DNA of 64,000 bases, taken from positions 554,206 through 618,205 of the forward strand of contig NZ_JAHLQF010000004.1 in NCBI RefSeq assembly GCF_018918285.1, in the 5' to 3' direction. The notes under the pieces were generated by a model. That model was not told the DNA's origin, did not search any database, and was given only the letters and a program-made list of their open reading frames with translations. A program made the translations under genes and the position numbers. Shown one piece after another: positions 45,993-54,550 of this stretch. Origin of the DNA: Clostridium mobile. GTDB lineage: Bacteria > Bacillota > Clostridia > Clostridiales > Clostridiaceae. Every line of letters begins with the position of its first letter. Position 1 is the first letter of the stretch.

Positions 45993-46025
45993 TAAAAAAA
46001 GTATGCATTAATGCATACTTTTTTC
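45993..46025. terminator. Bidirectional terminator
   Basis: AAAAAAGTATGCAT and ATGCATACTTTTTT with a minimal loop, about 100 bases after the deacetylase gene. Confidence 0.85.
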
Positions 46026-46080
46026 TAACAATTGACTTTTGCAAGTTCTATTTCTTTTGTATTTCTCTTGTGTTTTTTAG

Positions 46081-46200
46081 TTATCAACAATATATGCGAT
46101 GTTATCCACAAAAAAAGTGGATAACCTATATGAAATCATACACTGATTTAATTAACCTTCCCATTACAATTAACATTATCCACAATTTTATTGTTGATAA
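46081..46200. promoter_or_regulatory. DnaA-box cluster 2
   Basis: Boxes TTATCAACA (46081), TTATCCACA (46102), AGTGGATAA (46116-46124, reverse, one mismatch), TTATCCACA (46176) and TGTTGATAA (46192-46200, reverse, one mismatch). Two are perfect. Together with the terminator, this is all I see in the 381-bp gap 45896-46276. Confidence 0.7.
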
Positions 46201-46276
46201 CTCTATTTATATATTGTGGAGTAGTAAGAAATATTATTATTATTTCTTGCAATTTAATATGCAATTATATTACTTT

Positions 46277-46918
46277 TTATACCATTTTCTTAGAGTCTTC
46301 TACGAATTTTTCTATACCTATGTCTGTTAATGGGTGCTTTAACATTTGTTCTAATACTTTATAAGGTACAGTTGCAATATCCGCTCCAACCTTTGCGCAA
46401 TCTAAAACATGCATAGGAGTTCTAATACTAGCAGAAATCACTTCTGTAGAAATTCCGTATATATTAAATATATCCATTATATCTTCTACTATCTGTAGCC
46501 CCCCATTACCTATATCGTCCAATCTTCCTAAGAATGGACTAACATATGTTGCTCCTGCTTTAGCTGCCATTAAAGCTTGTTGAGCAGAGAAAATCAATGT
46601 AACATTTGTTTTAATTCCTTCTTTGCTCAATCTACTTACTGCTTTTATTCCTTCTTCACACATAGGAATTTTTACAACTATATTTTTGTGAAGCTCAGAT
46701 AGCTCTCTTCCTTCCTTTACCATAGCATCAGCTTCTAAACTAATAACTTCAGCACTTATTGGCCCATCAACTATAGAACATATTTCTTCAATTACTTCTC
46801 TTAAATCTCTTCCCTCTTTTGCAATTAATGTTGGGTTAGTAGTTACACCATCCAGTATACCCCATTGAGCTACTTTTTTGATTTCCTCAACATTTGCAGT
46901 ATCGATAAAAATTTTCAT
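46277..46918 (-). CDS. fsa: Fructose-6-phosphate aldolase / transaldolase-like enzyme
   Basis: About 213 residues, the short transaldolase (TalC/FSA) family. [10 protein letters not shown] and GVTTNPTL at the N-terminus, the Schiff-base lysine in IVVKIPM, and [11 protein letters not shown]. Whether it acts as transaldolase in the pentose phosphate pathway or as fructose-6-phosphate aldolase cannot be told from sequence by eye. Start at 46918 after GAGGTG. Confidence 0.93.
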   Translation of the reverse strand: MKIFIDTANVEEIKKVAQWGILDGVTTNPTLIAKEGRDLREVIEEICSIVDGPISAEVISLEADAMVKEGRELSELHKNIVVKIPMCEEGIKAVSRLSKEGIKTNVTLIFSAQQALMAAKAGATYVSPFLGRLDDIGNGGLQIVEDIMDIFNIYGISTEVISASIRTPMHVLDCAKVGADIATVPYKVLEQMLKHPLTDIGIEKFVEDSKKMV

Positions 46919-47194
46919 TCTAAGCACCTCACTTTTTATTTTAAATATAAATAATTATAACATAATAAAGTTTTATCTTCATCTTTGATAGATTCAAAAA
47001 TCCGCTCATCTTTATTCGACATAATACGCGTTATTGTAATTTTATTACTATTATTTGAAATAAATTTTTGTCGTAATTTGCTCAGGAAAAATCAAATCCT
47101 TATTTTTACATTTATCTTAGCTTTAATGCTTGTCCATTGGTATTATTAGCTTTATCGATATAGTAAAAATATGTATTTTTGCATTGAAAATGTA

Positions 47195-47223
47195 TTGACA
47201 TTTGAATTAAATGGTAGTATAGT
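47195..47223 (+). promoter_or_regulatory. Promoter of the AbrB-family gene
   Basis: -35 TTGACA (47195-47200), 17-bp spacer, -10 TATAGT (47218-47223), giving a leader of about 125 nt. Two similar GTAGTAT...TTACA/TAACA blocks (about 47214 and 47299) could be binding sites. The rest of the gap 46919-47355 shows no gene. Confidence 0.7.
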
Positions 47224-47355
47224 AACATTAGATAAATTTTTATAAGAATTTTGTAGTTTTATAAAATAATTTATTAACTTTTAAATACTATATTTATTGT
47301 AGTATTATGTTACAATTTGTTGAATTTTGAAATTGATTTACAGGAGGAATGAATG

Positions 47356-47598
47356 ATGAAATCTACAGGTGTTGTTAGAAGAGTAGATGAACTTGGTAGA
47401 ATAGTTATACCAATAGAATTAAGAAGGACATTAGATATAGCAGAAAAAGATGCTTTAGAAATATACGTTGATGGTGAACAAATTATATTAAAAAAATATG
47501 AACCAGCTTGTATATTCTGTGGTGATGCAAGAGATGTTATAAATTATAAAGGTAAAAACATCTGCAAAAACTGTTTAAACGAATTAAAATCAGAATAA
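47356..47598 (+). CDS. abrB: AbrB-family transition regulator with zinc ribbon
   Basis: About 80 residues. N-terminal swapped-hairpin DNA-binding domain (GVVRRVDELGRIVIPIELRR) and a short C-terminal segment with CIFCG and CKNC, likely a zinc ribbon, typical for clostridial AbrB proteins. It would repress stationary-phase and sporulation genes. Two adjacent ATGs; the second (47356) has the better spacing from AGGAGG (47342-47347). Long leader. Confidence 0.92.
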   Translation: MKSTGVVRRVDELGRIVIPIELRRTLDIAEKDALEIYVDGEQIILKKYEPACIFCGDARDVINYKGKNICKNCLNELKSE

Positions 47599-47612
47599 CA
47601 CAATTGCTCTAT

Positions 47613-47644
47613 CCCCTCACACTTATAAGTGTGAGGTTTTTTTA
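47613..47644 (+). terminator. Terminator after abrB
   Basis: CCTCACACTT/AAGTGTGAGG with a 3-base loop and T7. Confidence 0.92.
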
Positions 47645-47648
47645 TAAT

Positions 47649-47686
47649 AAAAAGGGGTTTTAACTTAATCAAGTTAAAACCCCTAT
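47649..47686 (-). terminator. Terminator after the NlpC/P60 gene
   Basis: AGGGGTTTTAACTT on the minus strand pairs with AAGTTAAAACCCC around a short loop, then T5. Confidence 0.88.
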
Positions 47687-47693
47687 TAATTTT

Positions 47694-48788
47694 CTATCTT
47701 ACTCTCCTTGCTCCACTATAATCACTTCTAGTTAAAGGAGATACTTTTACAACATCACCTGTTCTTGGTGCATGCATATAGGCATTGTTTCCTACATAAA
47801 TGCCTACATGATGAGCAGGATACCCAAAGAAAACTAAATCTCCTGGTTGAAGATTCTCTCTAGATACAGATGTTCCAAAATTCTGTTGATCAGAAGCTAC
47901 TCTTGGTATATTTACACCAAAATGCGCATATACATATCTCGTAAATCCTGAGCAATCAAAATTATTTGGACCATTTCCACCCCATTGATAAGGTGTGCCT
48001 AAAAAGTTTGATGCATATGCCACAATCGTATTAGAAGAAATCTGAGATGGACCTCTAGAAGGCTTGTATTCAGGAGCCTTGTCCCTAATAGCATTAATCT
48101 CTGCCATTGCAGCGTTTATAACTCTTTGTGACTCATTTATCTTCGATGCATACATTCTTTCTTGTTTATTTAATTCTGCTAATAGCTTGTCCTGTTCTGA
48201 TTTTTTGCTATTTACATCTGCTAACTTCTTTTCATTATCAGCTTTTAGAGCTAATAATTTATTATTTTCATTTTTTAGAGCTTCCTTTTTCTTTTCTATA
48301 GCTTGTTTTTTAGCATTAAGCTCAGCAATTATCTTCTTATCTAATTCAATTATCTTCTTTATAGAGTCTACCCTTGAAATAAAATCACTTATTCCCTCTG
48401 ATTCTATAAGCATATCAAGGTAGCTTCCCGTTCCATTTATGTACATTGCTCTAACTCTTTTATTAAAGAGTTCTTGTTCTTCCTTAATATCTTCCTCTGC
48501 TTTTTCTATGTCTTTCTCTACTACTTTTATTTCTTTTTCAGTATTTAATATTTTTTTCTTTGTATTTTCTACCTGTCTTAACAGAGCCTCTATATTGCTG
48601 TCTAATTTTTCCAATTCCACTTCAATGTCTTCTTGCTTTTTTTGAACATTTTTTAAAGCTTTTTTGTTTTCATCTATTTGTTGCTGCTGGTTTCTTATTC
48701 TTTCATTAAGTGGTTCTGCTAATACCGGTGCGCTCAATGTTCCAACCAAGGAAAGAGCTATTATAGCAGACACTAATTTTTTATTCAC
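47694..48788 (-). CDS. NlpC/P60 peptidoglycan endopeptidase with coiled coil
   Basis: 364 residues, secreted. Signal peptide (VSAIIALSLVGTLSAPVLA), a long coiled coil (about 27-225, like CwlO/PcsB N-terminal domains regulated by FtsEX), and a C-terminal NlpC/P60 domain (about 250-364). Catalytic Cys is in NNFDCSGFTRYVY, His in AHHVGIYVG. It should cleave gamma-D-Glu-diamino acid bonds in wall peptides. The start is GTG behind GGGGG. Monocistronic. Confidence 0.94.
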   Translation of the reverse strand: MNKKLVSAIIALSLVGTLSAPVLAEPLNERIRNQQQQIDENKKALKNVQKKQEDIEVELEKLDSNIEALLRQVENTKKKILNTEKEIKVVEKDIEKAEEDIKEEQELFNKRVRAMYINGTGSYLDMLIESEGISDFISRVDSIKKIIELDKKIIAELNAKKQAIEKKKEALKNENNKLLALKADNEKKLADVNSKKSEQDKLLAELNKQERMYASKINESQRVINAAMAEINAIRDKAPEYKPSRGPSQISSNTIVAYASNFLGTPYQWGGNGPNNFDCSGFTRYVYAHFGVNIPRVASDQQNFGTSVSRENLQPGDLVFFGYPAHHVGIYVGNNAYMHAPRTGDVVKVSPLTRSDYSGARRVR

Positions 48789-48932
48789 TAAGACACCCCC
48801 CGTATACTTTAGTTCATTAATTTAATCATAATTTTAAAATTTGTTACCGTTTTGTCACCTTTTTATTATAACATTATTACTAACAAAATCTCAATGGAAA
48901 AATACATATTAATTGCGGAAATTAATGTCAAA

Positions 48933-49787
48933 TTATTCTTTATGAATATTTATAGAAAATTTATATACTTCAGATTTTGATAATCTTCTATCTTTTGCAG
49001 TACTTTTGATTGCTTCCTTTTTATTTAATCCCTCTTCCATATACATCATTATATGTTCTTCTATTGATAAGTCTTGCCATTTCTCTTTTTCTTCCATCTC
49101 TATTTCCTGCTGGCTTTTTCCCTCTAATATGAGAACATACTCTCCCTTTGGCGAATTTTTTTTATAATACTCTAAAGAATCGCTAATAGTGGTTCTTATA
49201 ATCTCCTCATGAAGCTTTGTAAGCTCCCTGCATAAGGATATTCTACGTTCACCTAAATTATCCTTTAAAAATTCTAAAGTATTTATTAATCTATGAGGTG
49301 CCTCATAAAATATTAACGTTTCTTTTCTTTCTTTTATTTCTTCGATTAGTTCTTTCTTTTCTTTATTACTTTTAGGAATAAAACCTAAAAACATAAATTT
49401 AGAGGTATCCATACCTGAGTATACTAATGCTGTAATAGATGCTGTAGCTCCAGGCAATACTTCAAAATCTATATTATTATCAATACATTTTTTAATAATA
49501 ACACTTCCTGGATCTGAAATGCCCGGTGTTCCCGCATCGCTTACTAATGCAATTTCTTTTCCTTCTTGGAGAATTTCTATTAAATTATTGCTTTTACCAT
49601 ATTCATTGTGCTGATGATAACTAATCAATTGTTTTTTTATATTATAATGATTAGTTAATTTTAATGTCTGCCTTGTATCTTCTGCCGCTATAATATCTAC
49701 TGAATTTAACACTTCTATAGCCCTCAAAGTAATATCCTTTAAATTTCCTATTGGTGTAGGAACAATATAAAGCTTTCCCTTACTCAT
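48933..49787 (-). CDS. rsmI: 16S rRNA cytidine-1402 2'-O-methyltransferase
   Basis: About 284 residues of the tetrapyrrole-methylase fold: KLYIVPTPIGNLKDITLRA, AEDTRQTLKL, VSDAGTPGISDPG, and EAPHRL. AGGATG-type ribosome site before the ATG at 49787. The start overlaps the end of the tRNA methylase gene by 8 bases, so the two are coupled. Confidence 0.97.
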   Translation of the reverse strand: MSKGKLYIVPTPIGNLKDITLRAIEVLNSVDIIAAEDTRQTLKLTNHYNIKKQLISYHQHNEYGKSNNLIEILQEGKEIALVSDAGTPGISDPGSVIIKKCIDNNIDFEVLPGATASITALVYSGMDTSKFMFLGFIPKSNKEKKELIEEIKERKETLIFYEAPHRLINTLEFLKDNLGERRISLCRELTKLHEEIIRTTISDSLEYYKKNSPKGEYVLILEGKSQQEIEMEEKEKWQDLSIEEHIMMYMEEGLNKKEAIKSTAKDRRLSKSEVYKFSINIHKE

Positions 49788-50541
49788 TTTTATCATCCTC
49801 TTTACCATATATTACATTTATCTCTTTAGTATATTTACCTTTCTCATTATACACGTATAAGGTACTATCCCATTTTAAAAATTTACCTCCACCTTTTTGT
49901 CCTTCAATCAATACTAAATTTGGAGGTTTATTAATAGAAGGTTGAACTATTTTAATCACTTTAGGCTCTATCTTATATTTCCTCATTTCACATAAAATAT
50001 CTGCTATTCTCTCCGGCCTATGTACCATATATAGTCTACCTTTATCTTTCAATATAATACTAGCCGCTTCTATAACATCTCCTAAAGTACAGCATATTTC
50101 ATGCCTTGCTATAGAATCTTTATTGTCTAAGTTCACCAGTCCACTATTTATTAACTTATAAGGTGGATTAACTGTTACTATATCTGCTTTATTTAAAGAC
50201 TTAATTAACTCTTTATCTTTTAAGTCTCCATTTATAAATTCTACTTTTCTGCTAATATCATTATATAAGGCTGTTCTGTTAGCCATTTCTACCATATCTT
50301 CTTGTATTTCTATGCCTACAATTTTATTGACCTTATTCTTTGCAGCAATAACGAAAGGTATTATTCCCGTACCACTGCATAAGTCTACTAAAAAATCTTT
50401 TTCCCTTACTTTTGCAAAGTTAGCTAATAATATTGCATCCATACCAAACCTAAATCCGTATTCTTTTTGTATAACTGCATACCCATTTACTTGCAAATCA
50501 TCTAAGGTTTCTCCATCTTTTATAAGTTCTAGTTTCTTCAT
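49780..50541 (-). CDS. tRNA1(Val) adenine-37 N6-methyltransferase-like
   Basis: 253 residues, Rossmann methyltransferase (YabB/YfiC/TrmN6 type). Motif I FLVDLCSGTGIIPF, catalytic motif VNPPYK (NPPY, typical of N6-adenine methylases). AAGGGAAAA precedes the ATG. Together with rsmI it is a rRNA/tRNA modification pair conserved at this locus in Firmicutes. Confidence 0.92.
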   Translation of the reverse strand: MKKLELIKDGETLDDLQVNGYAVIQKEYGFRFGMDAILLANFAKVREKDFLVDLCSGTGIIPFVIAAKNKVNKIVGIEIQEDMVEMANRTALYNDISRKVEFINGDLKDKELIKSLNKADIVTVNPPYKLINSGLVNLDNKDSIARHEICCTLGDVIEAASIILKDKGRLYMVHRPERIADILCEMRKYKIEPKVIKIVQPSINKPPNLVLIEGQKGGGKFLKWDSTLYVYNEKGKYTKEINVIYGKEDDKNE

Positions 50542-50570
50542 AGCATTTTCCCTTTCTATAAAATACTAAA

Positions 50571-50604
50571 AAAATGAAACAAATAAATTTTATTTGTTTC
50601 ATTT
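50571..50604 (-). terminator. Terminator after the PTS IIA gene
   Basis: AAAATGAAACAAATA and its perfect complement with a short T-rich loop, separating the PTS IIA gene from trmN6. Confidence 0.85.
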
Positions 50605-50612
50605 TCAAGTCT

Positions 50613-51089
50613 CTATAATTTATAAGTAAGTAAAGTATCTTCACCAGACTTTACATTCTCATTTGTATTATATTCTATTTCTTTTACTACATCAACATTA
50701 GTTATTATAATTGGAGTAATTAAAGAATAACCCTTATTTATAATGAGTTCTCTATCTATCTTAATTACAGGCTCTCCTGATTTTAGCATATCGCCTTCTT
50801 TTACTAAAGGATTAAAACCTTCGCTTTCTAATCCTATTGTATCTATTCCTATATGAATTAATATTTCAATACCGTTGTCCAAAACCATTCCAAAAGCGTG
50901 ATTCGTTTTAAATAACAAACTTAATTTCCCATCAGCAGGTGCAACTACAACATCATTAGTAGGATCTATCGCTACCCCTTCTCCTACTAACTTCTTTGAA
51001 AATACTTTATCCTGTATAGTTGATAAATCCACTACCTTCCCATCCATAGGGGCAGTTAAAATATGATTCCTTTTTAATAAATTAAACAT
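50613..51089 (-). CDS. PTS glucose-type IIA protein
   Basis: About 158 residues, Crr/IIA-Glc type phosphocarrier. The phosphorylated histidine is in EILIHIGIDT, the second active-site His in KTNHAFGM. It transfers phosphate from HPr to a IIB domain, and its stand-alone form may serve several transporters. Start at 51089 after TGGAGG. It lies among unrelated translation genes and has its own terminator. Confidence 0.95.
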   Translation of the reverse strand: MFNLLKRNHILTAPMDGKVVDLSTIQDKVFSKKLVGEGVAIDPTNDVVVAPADGKLSLLFKTNHAFGMVLDNGIEILIHIGIDTIGLESEGFNPLVKEGDMLKSGEPVIKIDRELIINKGYSLITPIIITNVDVVKEIEYNTNENVKSGEDTLLTYKL

Positions 51090-51120
51090 ATTATCCTCCA
51101 TACAAATTTAAATTGTTATA

Positions 51121-51149
51121 AAAAAGACCACTTATTTAAGTGGTCTTTT
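51121..51149 (-). terminator. Terminator after the 2[4Fe-4S] ferredoxin gene
   Basis: AAAAGACCACTT and AAGTGGTCTTTT with a 4-base loop. Confidence 0.9.
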
Positions 51150-51150
51150 A

Positions 51151-51321
51151 TTATTCTTGAACAATTGCTCCTACTGGGCAAACGTTAGCACAGTTTCCAC
51201 AATCAATGCAAGATGCAGCATCGATATCAAACTGACTATCTCCTTGGCTTATAGCATTAACTGGACATTCTGATGAACATGCTCCACAGCTTATGCAAGT
51301 GTCTGTTATTTTGTATGCCAT
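51151..51321 (-). CDS. 2[4Fe-4S] clostridial ferredoxin, 56 residues
   Basis: Too short for routine ORF tracks, yet clear. It starts MAYKITDTCISCGACSSECP and continues to a second CIDCGNCANVCP set, ending GAIVQE. Two CxxCxxCxxxCP motifs hold two [4Fe-4S] clusters. This is the classic electron carrier for pyruvate:ferredoxin oxidoreductase and hydrogenase. AAGGAGGTG lies nine bases before the ATG; a strong terminator follows. Confidence 0.97.
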   Translation of the reverse strand: MAYKITDTCISCGACSSECPVNAISQGDSQFDIDAASCIDCGNCANVCPVGAIVQE

Positions 51322-51402
51322 AATGTGCACACCTCCTTAAATTTTGGACAAGTTATTACGATTTATATTTTACCACGTTTACTGAAGTTTTTAAAGTGAT
51401 TT

Positions 51403-51606
51403 TTATAAAATAGTATATCCTAAGTCTTCTATGGACTCTATAATTTCATCTAATAATATGAAATGTTCATCATAAACTATGTTAGCTTCTCCTTTTTCAG
51501 GATTTATTTGACAAGCTATTACACCCTCATTATTAGATATAGCCTTTCTAACTCTACTAATATCGTTCATGTTTTTCATATTACATATCTTTATAATAGA
51601 CTTCAT
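51403..51606 (-). CDS. HMA-like small protein without CxxC
   Basis: 67 residues with the beta-alpha-beta-beta-alpha-beta outline of heavy-metal-associated domains (VRKAISNNEGVIACQINPEKGEANIVYD, then the ending SIEDLGYTIL). The metal loop GMTCxxC is replaced by CNMKNM, so the second cysteine is missing; copper chaperone activity is doubtful, although Met and one Cys remain. AGGAGG before the ATG. It is 9 bases after the ricT stop, in the same operon. Confidence 0.85.
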   Translation of the reverse strand: MKSIIKICNMKNMNDISRVRKAISNNEGVIACQINPEKGEANIVYDEHFILLDEIIESIEDLGYTIL

Positions 51607-51615
51607 AGCTTCCTC

Positions 51616-52521
51616 CTAGTTTTCTTTAAATAATTCCTTAATTATAACTTCATCTTCATCATCTATCTCTATTTTTATATCTTCATCACTTATTGTTCCT
51701 TCAAATGATCCTGAGATTAAACTCAATTCTTCTATTGGAATTTCCTGAATAAACTCCTCACCATTTAAAGGTTTTATTTTAGCTTTTACACTTTCTTTCA
51801 CAGCACTATTTGATATTACTTCGCCTTCTCCATATGAACTACTTATTATGGATCCAACCCTTGGTAATCTTTTTCTTATTTCCTCGTAGGTATCCTGTTC
51901 AAAATTTAAACAACACATAAGTCTTCCACAAATACCTGATATTTTAGTAGGATTTAATGAAAGATTTTGTTCTTTAGCCATCTTTATTGATACTGGTGCA
52001 AAATCACCTAAGTATGTGGAACAACACATAGCTCTCCCACAGGGACCTAGTCCCCCTACCATCTTAGCTTCATCCCTTACACCGATCTGCCTAAGCTCTA
52101 TTCTTGTTCTAAATATAGCTGCTAAATCTTTAACTAACTCTCTAAAATCTACTCTTCCATCTGCAGTAAAGTAAAATATTACCTTATTATTGTCAAAGGT
52201 ATACTCTACATCTATAAGCTTCATCTGTAAATTATGTTGTTGTATTTTTTCTAAACATACATTGAAAGCTTCATTTTCTTTATTCTTATTTTGTGAATGT
52301 CTATCCTCATCTTCTTCTGTAGCTTTTCTTATAACATTTTTTAAAGGAGCAACTATATCATCTTCACTTACTTCTTTTGGACCAATTACACACTGACCAA
52401 ACTCCACTCCTCTAACAGTTTCTACTATAACATTATTACCTTGGCTTAGCTCTAAATCTCCAGGGGAAAAATAATATATTTTCCCAGCCTTTTTAAAGCG
52501 TACTCCTACTACTTTTACCAT
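51616..52521 (-). CDS. ricT: PSP1-domain RicT (YaaT) protein
   Basis: 301 residues, PSP1 domain with cysteine-rich motifs CGRAMCCSTYLGDFAPVS and CGRLMCCLNFE. In Bacillus RicT joins RicA and RicF as a [4Fe-4S] complex that stimulates RNase Y-dependent mRNA maturation and Spo0A phosphorylation. GGAGG precedes the ATG. It follows holB closely (6 bp), as in most Firmicutes. Confidence 0.95.
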   Translation of the reverse strand: MVKVVGVRFKKAGKIYYFSPGDLELSQGNNVIVETVRGVEFGQCVIGPKEVSEDDIVAPLKNVIRKATEEDEDRHSQNKNKENEAFNVCLEKIQQHNLQMKLIDVEYTFDNNKVIFYFTADGRVDFRELVKDLAAIFRTRIELRQIGVRDEAKMVGGLGPCGRAMCCSTYLGDFAPVSIKMAKEQNLSLNPTKISGICGRLMCCLNFEQDTYEEIRKRLPRVGSIISSSYGEGEVISNSAVKESVKAKIKPLNGEEFIQEIPIEELSLISGSFEGTISDEDIKIEIDDEDEVIIKELFKEN

Positions 52522-52527
52522 ATTGTT

Positions 52528-53463
52528 TTATACCTCCTGCATCTTCAGCAACATTGCATCAAAAACTAAAGATGTATTTACATTGCTCTCTAATTTATCC
52601 CTTGTATCTTTTATTATTTCCATAATATCATTCAATTGTGTAAATGAAAACACTTCAGCTAGGTTTTTTATGTCATCTAATTTATCTAAGTTTATTATCA
52701 ATGAGTTTTTTCCTGTTTCTTTATATATCATAATGTCACGTTCATAGGAAAGAAACCACGTTAAGGTCTCCTTCCAAATAGATTTATATTTTGTAAGAAT
52801 TTCCTCATAACTTAAAATATCTAAATCCTTATTTGCTAAACTGTTTAAAATACATAGTACATTGTCACGTATTTCTTTTAGATTTGAATTTCCAATATAC
52901 TTTTCCCCTCTTCCGGGAATGCAGTCACTAATTACAGATATTATATTTAATTCTTCTTCACTCAAATGAGGATATTTATTAATTAAAAACTGTCTCATCT
53001 CATCATTACTCAAATGATTAAGTTTATAGACTTGACATCTTGATTTAACAGTATCCAATATATTTTCCGCTTCTTCACATAACATTATTATAAAAACTCC
53101 TCTAGGAGGTTCCTCAAGAGTCTTTAAAAATGCATTTTGAGCTTGCATTGTCATAAGCTCTGCATTATATATAATTATTACTTTTTTATCCCCTTCATAG
53201 GGCTTAGTATTAGTCTCTTCAATAATATTTCTTATTTCTTCAACACCAATAGATTTTTTATTTTTACTAATTTTGCATTCTATTATGTCTGCATATTCCT
53301 TATTCGGCTCTTTGCCTAATAATAAACAAGCTATTCCCTTAGCTATTAAACTTTTTCCTATGCCATCTTCCCCACATATAAGATAAGCATGAGAGAATCT
53401 TCCACTATTTATGGAATTTACTATTTGATTTTTAATATGATCATGGCCAATTATATAATCCAA
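52528..53463 (-). CDS. holB: DNA polymerase III delta-prime subunit
   Basis: 311 residues, AAA+ clamp-loader subunit. P-loop-like region HAYLICGEDGIGKSLIAK, EEPPRGVFIIMLCE, and SRCQVYKL in place of the arginine-finger SRC motif. The start appears to be TTG, eight bases after GGAGG. It shares an operon with darA, tmk upstream and ricT downstream. Confidence 0.94.
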   Translation of the reverse strand: MDYIIGHDHIKNQIVNSINSGRFSHAYLICGEDGIGKSLIAKGIACLLLGKEPNKEYADIIECKISKNKKSIGVEEIRNIIEETNTKPYEGDKKVIIIYNAELMTMQAQNAFLKTLEEPPRGVFIIMLCEEAENILDTVKSRCQVYKLNHLSNDEMRQFLINKYPHLSEEELNIISVISDCIPGRGEKYIGNSNLKEIRDNVLCILNSLANKDLDILSYEEILTKYKSIWKETLTWFLSYERDIMIYKETGKNSLIINLDKLDDIKNLAEVFSFTQLNDIMEIIKDTRDKLESNVNTSLVFDAMLLKMQEV

Positions 53464-53477
53464 TGATTACTCCTCCA

Positions 53478-53807
53478 TCATATTTTAACGAATTTATCTA
53501 CATCTACTACGAATATGGTAGCTCCACCTACTTTTACTTCAATGGGATATGGAACATATACCCCAGTAGAACCTGCTATAGGTGATGGTGTTGTCATTAT
53601 TTGATTTCTTGTTTTGCACACTTCTTCTATTTGACCTATTACCTCATCTATTTTTTCTTCCTCTACACCTATCATAAGTGTAGTATTTCCTGATTTTAAA
53701 AATCCACCAGTGGTAGCTAGTTTTGTAACTCTAAAGCCCTTGTCAGTTAATAAATCTATTAAATCATTTGCATCATCATCTTGAACAACCGCAATTATAA
53801 GTTTCAT
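53478..53807 (-). CDS. darA: Cyclic di-AMP receptor DarA (PstA, YaaQ)
   Basis: 109 residues, PII-like fold. MKLIIAVVQDDDANDLIDLL, the ligand loop TGGFLKSGNTTLMIGVE, and the TPSPIAGSTGVYVPYP segment are typical. It binds c-di-AMP; its downstream effect remains unclear. GGAGG precedes the ATG. Adjacent to holB, as in Bacillus and Listeria. Confidence 0.96.
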   Translation of the reverse strand: MKLIIAVVQDDDANDLIDLLTDKGFRVTKLATTGGFLKSGNTTLMIGVEEEKIDEVIGQIEEVCKTRNQIMTTPSPIAGSTGVYVPYPIEVKVGGATIFVVDVDKFVKI

Positions 53808-53853
53808 AAAACATACCTCCTCATAATGGTTTATAATTATATTTTATCATATA

Positions 53854-54531
53854 TTATAAACTTTTAGTTATTGCATTATATATTTCTTCATGTATTTCAT
53901 CAATAGTCTTAATCTTTTCATTATATACACAATTGATTTTAAGCCAATTATACTTGTCCGCAATTTCACAGGCATTCTCATAAGAATGAATTAGATAACT
54001 TTCATCTTTTTCATGTATATCCTTTTCATTTTTACCAGTAAATTTATTCTTTCTATTCATAATTAATTCTCTACTATATTTAGGTGGCATATCAAGAAAA
54101 ATTACAGTATTAGGTATAGGCAATCTCATTAAATTAAATTCTAAATCCCAAAGCCAATCTAGATACTTATATTTTTCCTCTTTATTGTCTATTTTAGATG
54201 CTTGGTGAACCATGTTTGATGTAGTATATCTATCTGCTAAAACTATGCCTCCATCATTATAAAAATCTTCCCATTCCTTCTTAAATGAAGCAAACCTATC
54301 TACTGCATAAAATGTGGATGCCGCATATGCGTTTACATCTTCAGGCTTATCTCCAAACTCACCATTTAAATACATTTTTATTAAAGCTGATGATTGACTA
54401 TCGTAATTTGGATATTGCACTTTTATTGTTTTATATTCTTCTTTTATTAGTCTTTCATAAAGTTTTTTTGTTTGAGTGGCTTTTCCGCTTCCATCACAAG
54501 CTTCTAACACAATTAATTTCCCTTTGCTCAT
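53854..54531 (-). CDS. tmk: Thymidylate kinase-like enzyme, divergent P-loop
   Basis: About 225 residues; phosphorylates dTMP. The order at this locus supports tmk. Walker A reads EACDGSGKATQT: the usual Ser/Thr after GK is alanine. The DR(Y) motif is present as LADRYTTSN, and the lid carries RKNKFTGKNEKD. The alanine version occurs in a group of longer clostridial Tmk-like proteins, so it may be active. The start at 54531 follows GAGGTT; the frame to 54564 has no better site. Confidence 0.88.
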   Translation of the reverse strand: MSKGKLIVLEACDGSGKATQTKKLYERLIKEEYKTIKVQYPNYDSQSSALIKMYLNGEFGDKPEDVNAYAASTFYAVDRFASFKKEWEDFYNDGGIVLADRYTTSNMVHQASKIDNKEEKYKYLDWLWDLEFNLMRLPIPNTVIFLDMPPKYSRELIMNRKNKFTGKNEKDIHEKDESYLIHSYENACEIADKYNWLKINCVYNEKIKTIDEIHEEIYNAITKSL

Positions 54532-54550
54532 ATTCTTAACCTCTTCCGTA

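Noticed and set aside
44641..46210. Chromosomal origin of replication oriC
   Set aside because: DnaA boxes are clustered and AT-rich DNA is present, but dnaA, dnaN, rpmH and gyrase genes are absent and the flanking genes are not those of oriC. Kept only as DnaA-box clusters.
45983..46330. Plus-strand reading frame of 115 codons
   Set aside because: Starts within a terminator, runs through DnaA boxes and ends antisense to fsa; composition is Phe/Tyr-rich as expected of AT-rich non-coding DNA.
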